Assembly: GCF_040581485.1 (NCBI RefSeq)
Contig: NC_090128.1
Span: 39,152,931 to 39,216,930, forward strand
Direction of reading: 5' to 3'
DNA from: Linepithema humile
Taxonomy: Eukaryota > Arthropoda > Insecta > Hymenoptera > Formicidae
Length of the DNA stretch: 64,000 nucleotides
The translations under genes and the position numbers were made by a program. Under the pieces are notes generated by a model. The model did not search any database and was not told where the DNA came from. It saw nothing but the letters and a program-made list of their open reading frames with translations. Numbering within the stretch: the first letter of the stretch is position 1; each line of letters starts with the position of its first letter. Positions 40,187 through 50,742 of this stretch are shown here, piece by piece.

Positions 40187-43161
40187 CTATTCGTTTTCAA
40201 TTATTTCAAAACTAGTCATTAATTGATCATACGTTTTCTTTAAACGTCCTAATATGACGGGTGCGTTATTTAAATGTCTCCTTATGTTCTCATTCAAAGT
40301 GCATATTCTCGCTCTACCTTCCATAACTTTTTTTTTTAGAGCTTCGTTTCCTTTTTCCATTTCGTTCACTTCCTTCTTCAATTCCTCGATCGCTTTCTTC
40401 ATCGTATCTGCATCCAATGATTTCATGTGGGAAGTTACATCTCCCGGTGGACGCCTGCAACAGGCGATAAAACAGACTCAGTAAATAAGGAAACATATGC
40501 AATTTCTAACAAATATAACACTGACCATGCGTCTTCTTTAGGTAATAATGCGCTTTCTTCCGATAGTCTGCTTATTTTAGTTAGAGCATTCTCCAAACTA
40601 ACTTCATTGAATATTTCTTCGAAATCATTCATCATACTGCTATACAGATCTTTTATCATGACCTTGTGCAACTTCGTGGCTTTGGGATCCGCTTTGAGAA
40701 ACGTAAATATTTCGAGAAACTCATCTTCGCTGGAACAAAAAAATATGACGAAGCGAATTATTACGCGCGAAATAAACGAGTACTTCGCGTGCGATCACTG
40801 TGCCAATTTAAGAATTCACTAACATATAATTATTGTCATCGTGGTTCGAAAGAACGATGCCCTTATCTAATATTAATGTATATCGCGACGGAAATAAGAT
40901 ACAACAAACTGCTGCGAGGCACGGCTTGAATTATTCGTTTTTATCTCGGTTCACAGAAAGACGTCTTATCGACCTACATGATACGCGCGCGGCACAGTGT
41001 AAGAAAGATACCGCGCCCTTACCGACGGCACCAACGCACGACCGGATGCGCGTTCTCCCGTATGATGCATAGTTAGTATCGCTACGTCGGGCGTCGAATT
41101 TTTTTTTTTTCTTCTGCCGACGCCAGACAAAGAGCAGCGGCGCCTCAATCACAGAGAATGCGCCTCTCGAACGGTTCTAATCGACTCTCTACGCCGTGTT
41201 ATAATAAGCATACAATGGCAAGATCCAATCTCCTTACACAGCTTCCGACGTCTTAAAAATACACCGGAGCGTATCGCGTTTATTTCGAACGTAACATTCG
41301 CATATATCTCATTCCGCGCATATAAACGCCACATTATTGGACTTACCTAGGTTTTCATACCATCGTAATCGCGTATTGTCCGCGAGAATAGCAGCGTCGT
41401 TCCTTGCATACTTAATCAGGCCGGGACTGGTGCAATTTGAAATCAATACTACATATTTGCATTAGTCCAGACCTAACTAAGCACACCTCCGCTTCCGATA
41501 ATCCGAGCACTCGCTCGCTCAACAATCTATCAACACACTTGCAGTTTTCAATCGCGAGGCACAGAGTCGAGAATCAACGGCAGAAATAAACGCGTACATA
41601 AACGAGCGCATTGTCAGACTTACCCAACTTTCATGCCATCACAATTACGCGTCCGCACGCATGCACGCACGCACGCACGCACGTACGCGGGACGTTACAC
41701 TACACGAGTGACCGACGGTCCCGCGCTGGTGATCACGACGGGGGCTCTCTTTGTTTCCTCGAACGCTTCGTGGAATTCCTCGAAGGTCAACTGGTGCGCC
41801 TGGTGGAGCGGATCCTCGCGAAGGAGGCTTTCCTGAAAGGCCAGGCGACGCCGAAACAGACCATCGATTTGGCAGATTATCGCGAAAACTCGCGGACGAC
41901 GTGATCGCGAGCGATTAACGCGGACGTAGTGGCCACGTGAGCGACGACGGGTCGGGAATTAACATACGAACCGCGGAGGCCAATGACATCAAGTAACACC
42001 GAGCCGTGCGTTTAGGTCATCGACGATGCCGATCCCTCCCACCTTTCGACCCGCTGCCTCGCCATACCAATAACCCATGAATCGGTTTCTTGTAAAAAAA
42101 AAAAAAGAAAAAAAAGATCGGTATATATATATAGGCCACGGTCAAAGACATGTAGTTGACTGTGGTACATATTTTAAACGAGATTTGAGACTTCAGATAT
42201 TGTAGACATGAAAATATGGATTTTTCTAATCATTGCATATAAATGTACAGCGCGGACCAATAAGTCACTTCACAATTTGCATATTTTTTTAATAAGATTA
42301 ATGGAGGCAAATATGCATCTTGTAGATTGTATATTTTTATCAGAATGAGTACACATGTAAAATATATATTTCAAAGTATAGAAAAATGAAACCATAAAAA
42401 ATAAAAACGTTTCAAATGTCTTATTATTTTGTTTTGGAAAGAATTATTTTCTTGGCAAAATGTGAATATTCTGAGAGTGTAACAGCGTTTTTTTACATTT
42501 TTATATTTCTTAGTTTTATTGCACAATGCATATTTTTAGTTTTATTGTAACATTAAAATTCCAGAGCCTTCAATAATTTCTTTATCAATGTAGTATTTGA
42601 ATTCGTTGAAAAAGAAATACAGAAAACAATAGAAAATCTTCAGGAATGTAAATTCAGGGATGCTTTTCGAAATATTTTCGACATGTTTGACATATTTCGA
42701 TAACGATAATTATTATTGCGTATGTTAGGCAGAAAAATCATAATTTACAATTAGATATATGATTGGAAACTAGAAATGTATGAAAATACAAGTTTTACTC
42801 GATCAAGAGACAAAGACAGAGAATAAACATGAAGCATAAACAAAAGATAAGAAACGTATAAACAATCATCGAGGCACAACCGATAATTGAGACAGCTTGT
42901 AGAAAAGCGAAAGCTCAAGCGAGCGATCGTGATAATAACGTCAATCGCCTTAAATCGACAGAAAATGAAAGAAATGCACAATAAATAGTACGAATGAGAG
43001 GTTAGGTGTGCGAATCTAAAGGAAAACATGTGAGTGCGCGCGCTTTTCGCAAGACTCGTTGCTCACCTCACAGACTTGGCTATCTTCTCTAAATTATTGA
43101 AGATGGCCATCCGGAATAACTGCATGCTATTCGAACAATTGGCTTCTTCGTCCTCCGCCAT
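40187..43161 (-). CDS. PMF1: PMF1/Nnf1, Mis12-complex kinetochore subunit
   Basis: Three coding exons on the minus strand: 43,161-43,067, 40,729-40,526 and 40,454-40,187. The splice phases (2, 2) close exactly and give 188 residues, against about 205 in the human protein. Exon 1 begins MAEDEEANCS and holds a helix (QLFRMAIFNNLEKIAK) matching the PMF1 N-terminal helix. Exon 2 carries FLEIFTFLKADPKA and ends within the family hallmark EDAWRPPG, which is completed across the splice; human PMF1 has EPAWRPSG. Exon 3 is a coiled coil (about residues 115-160) including an ALKKKVMEGR segment like the vertebrate ADAVLAGR. The family acts in the Mis12 complex, linking centromeric chromatin to Ndc80. 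Introns are GT-AG: intron 1 is about 2.3 kb and intron 2 is 71 bp. The identification rests on remembered family motifs and not on a search. Confidence 0.86.
40730..43066 (-). other. large PMF1 intron 1
   Basis: The donor GTGAGC lies at 43,066 and the acceptor TTCCAG ends at 40,730. The intron is CpG-rich in its middle part. It contains a GCAC microsatellite, two similar donor-like blocks (about 41,290-41,380 and 41,590-41,670) and open frames on both strands at 41.6-41.96 kb (see findings). A second transcription unit inside it cannot be excluded. Confidence 0.7.
41656..41690. repeat. (GCAC)n tetranucleotide repeat
   Basis: About six to eight GCAC units with single-base variants. Confidence 0.85.
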
Positions 43162-43284
43162 TTCCCAGCTGCCTCTCTCGTTCGTGTGCTAACAAGCGAT
43201 TCTTCGTGAGGCAATAACGGTTTTCAGCTTCTCGCGTCCCAACGAGATTCGAATCGCTCGAAAGTGTGTCGGTGTATGAACAGC

Positions 43285-43304
43285 GTCCCGAACCGGTTCG
43301 GGAC
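43285..43304. promoter_or_regulatory. perfect 20-bp palindrome upstream of PMF1
   Basis: GTCCCGAACCGGTTCGGGAC is perfectly self-complementary and lies about 124-143 bp upstream of the PMF1 start codon. Its centre, AACCGGTT, is the consensus-type site of Grainyhead/CP2-family transcription factors. The palindrome is observed; a regulatory role is an inference from motif and position. Confidence 0.55.
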
Positions 43305-46300
43305 ATCGGAACTGTGCGAGTTTCGGATGTAATACGGAGATGGCGTTTGCAGTGCGAATGACGCTTGAATTTGATAACAAGCGTATGATGATTTGAAGTT
43401 GCATTGTCGGCATTGCCAACTAGAGAATGTTTATAGAACGTGTTTATTTTTGTTTATTGAAGATTAATTCGTAAATAGGATATTTTTGCTCCCTTTTCTT
43501 GAAAATTTAACATGAACAATTAGTCTGCTATTTATATTGTTAATTTTTCTTGGATTGTTGTGTTTAATTTTTAGTTTTAATGACTGCACGAAAACGGCTA
43601 TCCCTTGTGCTGAATATAGAGGTTATTTAGGTTAGTTACGTTAAATTATGTTGCTATCTTCTTATTTCTCGTATTTTTACTGAATGCCTATTTTTTTAGA
43701 TCAATCAGCAATCAGAACCGGTTTGTAATCAATGAAGTCTTCATAGCGAATTATTATTTATTATTTTATGATTGATTATTACGGCGAAAGTTCTTCGTTG
43801 ACGGAGATATCGAAACTGCGGTACAAATAGTTAATTAATCCCTGCTGTGGCCACAGTATCGCATGTCAATATAATATATAATTGCTCTATAGTTGAAGAT
43901 GCGATTAATCGACTGTTCCTTTCTACGGTATTATTTGATGTAATTGAAGCTGTCATACGCATCTTATATAAGAAAAAAAAAATCATTGTTAATTGTCAAC
44001 GTTTGTTTTGTAGGACAGATTTTTTATTTGGCATTGTTTTTATTGGGAATGTTCCGCAATTGCGTTAATTACTCGGCTGATGGATACAAGGCCGCTCTGT
44101 ATATGGATAAGCAATGTGCTGTCCCAAATAATTATTACATCAGGATGATATTAATATTGACATCCGGCGGACAAATAAGGATCTTTTGATCGGGCGTACA
44201 TGATGTAAATTACATCACGCTCGCGAAACGCCACGCTCCTTGTTGACTTTTTTTATGATTTGCTTCGGGGAGTCGGAAAGCGCCGCGAGCTATCGTCCAA
44301 AAGTCGGCGGAGAAAGGATTCACCCCGCGGGATTTCGATCAACCAATCCATCTCGGTCCTCAATAATCTGCCCATCAATCCTCGCGCAATTTCCTCTTAT
44401 ATTCGCGCAGTACTCAAGGTAAGCCGGGTCCATGATGCGAAATTGTTTGCACATATTTTTCACCGTCATCGTCACCTTTCAGATGTGCGCTGGCGTTTGA
44501 GCTAGGACCCGCTACCGCGGCAGCTGCACCCCTCAGTCTAATACGCCTATACGCGCTTTTATGCTTTCCAAAGGTCAGCGATGACGACGAAGAGAATCCA
44601 TACCTTCTTGTCTAGTGGTCCGAGAAACGCGATTCGAGAGCACGAAGTGATGTTGCGCGACGCGCCTTAGTTATATTATGCAACCGGCTCTAGCCGCCGG
44701 CTTGAACTATATTTTCTTTTGCTCGGCTCACCTCGCGCTACCGAAGCATCCATTCACTCGACTTGCCAACAAGAGAGGAGCATCGTTGGTGTAACCGGGA
44801 GAATCGCGATAGGTATCCCGCGGCGGTTCATCTCTCTCTTTCTCCACTTGAATCGATAGGTGACACAATGATTTCGCGATCGTTGATTGAAATCCCGTGA
44901 CACGTTTTCAAATTCCAACGCACAAGTGCGCGTCGCAGAAGCGCGCGACAAGTCACATTAAAAAAAAAAAATAATATTTGATTGTTCTCAAATATCGGCT
45001 CTATCGATTCCTGCGAGAATCCATCCATCATACTGTAGAAAGTACATATCAAGAGAGATGATCGTGGGAAGATACTAACCGGCAATAAAATAACACCGCT
45101 CTATTTTGTTGCAGTTTCGAAACGAAAGGGTACGAAAATGAAGTAATAAAAGCAGACAATATCTATTAATGACGGTAGAATGTGAATGTAACAAAAATTG
45201 TTAATGGGAATTAACGAGATGTTCCAATTGTGCATCTCGCGAAAATGATACGTCAAGACGCTGAATTGCCGCGATAATGGTGACTTATGCGTTTATTCAC
45301 AACACGATGGAAGCAAGCATTAGTATGTATAATAAAATTTAACGTTTTACACTATTAAGAAATTTATTCTCGTCAAGTATTCAAACATATATTTATTTCA
45401 ATTTATTAATGAACATATATTTTAGTTTTGGATATTAGAAACTTACAATTATAGATTAAGTCGATATATATATATTTTTTTTTTAGCAAAATAAACAATG
45501 ATTTATTTATTATAATAATTGCGCTTAAATATTTAGCATATACTAATAAAAATAAATAAAGAATTATATAAAATAAACGAATATAGTAACCGATGAGAGT
45601 ACTTTCATATTTAAGGAGACAGGACACATCCGTGTAATCTAAATGTTTTTCTTTGGCAAACATAATTAGCCACTAGAATGGACCGCGCTGCCCACACTCC
45701 TGGCATCACGCCGCTCAGGAGCTAAATGCAATAAAACCCGAACGGTCGCGATCGCACCTATCTCTCAACCCCTCGCACGTACAAGGCGTAGAAATCTCCG
45801 ATCCGCTCTTCTTCCTTTCTTCCTTTTTTGCCGTCTCACGGAGTTGCGTCAAGACCGCGACACATAAGAGAACCGCCGAGAGACCGCAGCTTTTTTTCTT
45901 CCATCGACCTCCGACGCAGGCTCCCATTCTTTCGAAATAGCGCGATCGCGTATCTTACGAGGTCGTACGAAAGAGAGCGGAGGGAGGACCATATGCTCCC
46001 GGTTCTACACGATCTCTTTATTATATATCGCTCTTTAATAACGGACCTCGAGATACACTTCCGCGATATGTTGCGAGGCTTAGTCGTATTTGCGCCGTCG
46101 GATTATAGATAATTTGCACAGACCCGCATCCAGACATAACAAGTTGTTTATGTCTACACAATAAAAACGACGACCTCAAATAAATGTCCTTCAACGCGTT
46201 TTATTTTTTTTGCAGATTGTCTGCATTTAGGGAGTATCGCCGGTCAAGGAGACTGCGTACTTTCGAAAAGTCGACTCCATCCCTACATGATAAATAAGAT

Positions 46301-48235
46301 TGAAAGATGCTGAGATCGTCCGAGCAAGGGCGATTAATCAGTGAAGCACGAGTGAATCGCTTCCCTCGCTCCCTTCCCATTATTTTGCCGGCGCGCGGAA
46401 TTCGATGCTCCTTGAGATTCGCAGTGAACAAGTTTTGAGAGTTCTCGCGCCTCACGTCTGGTACAACACAAGAGCGAAACAAATGAATGTGCACAGATGG
46501 GTGTGCCGAGAGAGACAGATATGAATGCACAGATAGTTGAGTATTCTCGAGGAATATCGGTGAGTCCGATACTTTTTCAAGAGCGCCCCGCAGAGCAGAA
46601 TGCGATACGGTCGTCATATCCTATTATCGAGCTCACGATACCGTATGATTTTTTTTATTTCAGTTGCACCCTTGTATCCAGCCTGCAGAGCACATCTATC
46701 TCATTGCTGAGACTGCAACATTATGCGATACTATATACGATGCTTCGCGACCATCTCGTGTTGCTTCTCCATTTGTTTCTTACCTGCTTGCGCATTGAAT
46801 TCACCAAGAGTTTCACGTAATGTCGAAACGATCGCTAAATATGGATTTGAAGTTCGGCCGTTCTATCTCGTCGCAGAAATCGCGAGATGGTATCGCACGT
46901 ATGCCGTCTATCTCGCCATCGCGAGGTGAACGCGATGCCTATTGGGAAGCGATTACGACTCCGTCGAGGCGTCTATGGCTCGAAGTGTGAGCGCTGTGAC
47001 CCAAGGTGGATCGTTAACCTGGTGAGTTACGTGCCGATAGGCAATACACGGCGATTTCGAACGCGCTCCGATCTCACGCATTTGCGTGCAACGCTTTTTT
47101 TTATGGAACTGTTTACGGCATTGGAATGGCGCATTGAAATATCAATAATGCGAACGCGTAGCGTCTGCGATCGATGTGAGGCTTCGCCGATCGGCGATTT
47201 TGCGAATTAGCCTTTTACAATTTGTCTTATGTAATCCGTCGAATCCTCGTGTAACCGGATCTGATTTTTCGTATCGATCATATAATTAGCCGACTATCCA
47301 GATGGCCTTAGTAAAAGCGCACGCGATTTCCTGACAGGATAATAACTTTCATTAATAACTCACGCTGCAACGAGCGAAGATAATAAACTTCACATGCACA
47401 TCGTACATCGACATGTTTGGGAGCGCGGGAGATCACTTTGGATCGCCCAGGCGCCCGGGCGCACGCACAAGATCGTCATGCACGCACGTACCAGCCGAGA
47501 TGCTCGACGCATCGATTGCACAACGAGCTCGCTCGATTGCGGAGCGCGCATTGCTCTCCATAAGCTGCGGCGATGCTGATGGCGCGAAGCTGTGACCCCG
47601 CGGCGGACGGGTGTAATTTTCGCATCGAAAGAGCCGATATAATTACAAGGGAGAACGCGCGGCGGGTGCTACATGCCGTCATCGGCTCGGCTGCCTCTCC
47701 GCGCTTTCTTACCGTTTTCCTCTTCGTCCGCGGAAAAATTCCAAATTGTATTCGGAATACAACTTTTAGCGCTTGTACGAAGCTATAAAGCGATGAATAA
47801 TTATTTTTTGTATCTTAAGTGGTCTTCAATGGCTGGCGACTGATTCATGCTGTTCTACTTTTACAGCTCATTGTTCTCAATCCCATTGCCTCATCCCGAC
47901 CCCATTGGCTGACCTTCAGGTCCGTCATCCAGAGACGCCCGTTGATTTGTATCACCTATTGCATAATTACACTTCATCCTAAGTCGAGGCTTCATCAACC
48001 AAGAGGCCTCCTCCGTCCTCTTGACGGCTCTCCCACCGCTTTTTCATTCGGTATCTCCGGGATCTCTTTTTTTTTCTTTTTTTCTTTTTTCCCTGCGGCG
48101 GTACCTTTCGCAGCGAGGATCGTTGGCGAATCTTCGAGGAACGCATCACCGGGTGATGTCTGCCCGCGCGATGCCATCCACGCGCGCGGTTTTCTCATTG
48201 GCGGGTGGGAGGAAGACAATCCTCGCGGAGATCGG

Positions 48236-48243
48236 TATATAAG
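48236..48243 (+). promoter_or_regulatory. TATA box of the cuticular protein gene
   Basis: TATATAAG in a GC-rich setting, 131 bp before the end of the 5' leader at the start codon (48,374). The distance allows a leader of about 100 nt. TATA boxes are common in inducible cuticle genes, so the assignment is reasonable although the start site itself is not visible. Confidence 0.65.
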
Positions 48244-48373
48244 CACGTTGCATCCGACCTGGATCCGCGCAGACCAATTATCGTCGTTGGTTTGACGATA
48301 TATACACATACACACGGTTTGAGACCCCGTTGCGGCGCGACGTAGCAACATCAGTTGGGATTCGGTCGACGAG

Positions 48374-50021
48374 ATGAAATTGGTACGAGGTGCAGATGTC
48401 TTTTCACAACTTCCGGTCGCGCCCGGAAATCCCGGATTTCCCGTTTTTAACGGCCGATTGAATCGACGTCGATTTTCACCGCGGAATTCACCGCGTATCG
48501 GGTATTTTGTTCTGTGCGCACGGTTCTTCCGCGCTAGTGCGGCTTCCGCTTCACGTGTGAAACGGTGTCTATGAAGAAACGAAACTTTTTTTTATACTTA
48601 CATCTCTTCACTACCCAATTTGTACCTTCGATCAATTTACTCTCTCGAATTGCAGTATCCATTCAATTGATATAACTCGAACTTATTTCAGCAGCTAGCC
48701 ACTGCATTACTGACCATTGTCAGCGCGTGTTACGCTGCACGGCTGGACAGCATTTACCTCCCGCCCGGTAGCGCAGGGAACGCAGGTGGCGCAGGACTGA
48801 TTCACCCTCTAGGACACGATGGGGGTGGTGTTATTAAAAACAGCGGACCGATTGGTCCAGGTGGACATGGTGGTCCAAGCGGACCGATTGGTCCAGGTGG
48901 ACATGGTGGTCCAAGCGGACCCGGTGGTTTAGGTGGACCTGGTGGTTACGGTGGATCTGGTGGTTACGGTGGACCTGGTGGATTCGGTTCCAGCGGTGGT
49001 GGCGGCGCTTATCCTGGTGGTGAGTCGGAATGAAAAAGGATGTAATTATTTTGTCTTGTGCATAATTTTATGTACTTGTTGGAAACTGTGAATTCTCTTT
49101 TTTCTATTATCTGTGATTATTACGTAATTAAAATTTAAATTAAATATATTCTATTTTGCAAATGTTATATTAAATTTTTTTTTAAAGAAAACAGTTCTTT
49201 TATGTCCGCGATTTAGAATTACCTCGTTCCTAATGTTTTATTTTTGTATCTTAGGTAATGAATTGGGTGGCGGTGGATTGCGAAGATCTGACAGTCAGGA
49301 AATACCTATTCTCGCTTACAACAACGAGAATCCCGGCGACGGAAATTACCAGTTCAGCTATGAGACCGGAAACGGCATTAGCGTACAAGAAACAGGTCAT
49401 CAGCAAGGTAGAAGATCGCATTTCCGTTTTTTTTTTTATATTAAATTACTAACAAAATTATCGAAACGACTGCGTTTCGACTTTGATTCGTACTTCATTA
49501 TGAACAACGATCTCTAAACGGAAAAATCGTGGAAGTGTCATTTCGCAACGCGGCGTGTTCGACGATACCAAGAAATACTGTCGCGTCAAAGAGTGCGTGT
49601 TGCAGGAGAATCCGAATCTGTAAGCGGATCCTTTTCCTATACCGGGCCCGATGGTGTGCAATACTCCGTCAGATACACGGCGGACGAGAATGGTTTTCAT
49701 CCTGAAGGCGCTCACTTGCCGACACCGCCCCCGATACCACCGGAAATTCAACGAGGTGTTGAACTGGCACTCGCCGCCGAAGCCAGAGGAGAGAATCAGG
49801 ATGGTGGATATTCACATGGAGGAGACGGCGGATATCCTGGCGGAGGTGAGTCATGAATCACTTATAATCAGCTATAGACAATGTCATTTGTTTATTTCAA
49901 TGTTTCGTTTACTCCGTCATCGTCAGGCGGTCGCGGCGGTCACGGCGGTCACGGAAGTCACGGTGCATATCAGGGACCGAGCTCGTACCAGACGAGCTCA
50001 GGCAGTGGATACCAATACTAG
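48374..50021 (+). CDS. RR-1 cuticular protein (CPR family), glycine-rich
   Basis: Five coding exons: 48,374-48,382, 48,692-49,019, 49,255-49,407, 49,606-49,845 and 49,927-50,021. They encode 274 residues and close in phase. Exon 1 is only nine bases (Met-Lys-Leu), and exon 2 completes the signal peptide (QLATALLTIVSACYA). Residues about 20-110 form a Gly-Pro-rich segment with a 12-residue repeat (GPIGPGGHGGPS) and GGYGG units. Residues about 140-200 are the Rebers-Riddiford chitin-binding domain (chitin_bind_4), from YQFSYETGNGISVQE through GSFSYTGPDGVQYSVRYTAD to ENGFHPEGAHLPTPPPIP; this form is RR-1. The C-terminal tail is Gly-His-rich and ends SGYQY. The product is secreted and should bind chitin in flexible or endocuticular layers. 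A TATA box lies upstream. Which CPR ortholog it is cannot be told. Confidence 0.95.
48842..48913 (+). repeat. 36-bp perfect tandem duplication in the cuticular gene
   Basis: Two identical 36-bp units (48,842-48,877 and 48,878-48,913) encode the repeat GPIGPGGHGGPS. Perfect identity at the DNA level points to a recent expansion. Confidence 0.95.
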
Positions 50022-50742
50022 ACAGCAAGTCACATCATATGCAGGCACGCATACCATATACTCTATTTTTTGCGACTTATGTACATAACAATATATCATT
50101 AATGTGATTTTTTTTATTTATATAAAACACGGGTATTTTATTTATGGAACGCCCATTCCCCCCCCATTCTTTTCCCTTCAAGTCGCCTTCGTGCACCAGC
50201 TGCACGTTCAAACAAGACGGTCAAACTTTGTACGCTGTTATATCGATTATAAGATAATTAACTATGTCGCGCATTATTCTGCGCTTCACTTTTATATCAC
50301 AGTTATCTATCCATTTCAATATTATATATATTTTTCTCTTTGAAAATATAAAAATGTTACTATACTGTGAAATATATATTTATTATATATAAGTTATTTT
50401 ACATTTATATAAATATTTTAATATTCTGTTATATGTATATAAACAAATTATTCTATTCAATATATCAAAATACGTATTTCAATAATAAAATATCTTCACT
50501 GCAATACAACTTCAAAATAATCGCACAATCTTTACAATTAGTAAAATAAAATACAATGTGTATTAATATAACTATCTTATATCACATAAAATTAGAATCA
50601 TCAACCGTTACACGCAATATAAATTATAATAATAGCAATAATTTGCTTGTAATAGCAATACTGACTCGTAGATTAATATTAGCTTGTTTTTAATATATTT
50701 CAGATATAAGTATATTTAAGTATATTTTAACTTGCTTTCTAT
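50022..50742. other. AT-rich 3'-3' spacer
   Basis: This spacer lies between the tail-to-tail cuticular protein and ABCA genes and should contain both 3' UTRs. It is very AT-rich, and I see no gene or distinct repeat in it. Confidence 0.7.

Larger units (their letters stand above)
43162..48373. other. intergenic region between PMF1 and the cuticular gene
   Basis: This should hold the PMF1 promoter (left end) and the cuticular protein promoter (right end). I see no further gene. Open frames of 60-160 codons overlap each other on both strands and lack family motifs. Confidence 0.6.

Noticed and set aside
47819..48295. A 158-codon plus-strand frame just upstream of the cuticular gene
   Set aside because: It begins at GTG rather than ATG, overlaps the TATA box of the cuticular gene and has no recognisable domain.
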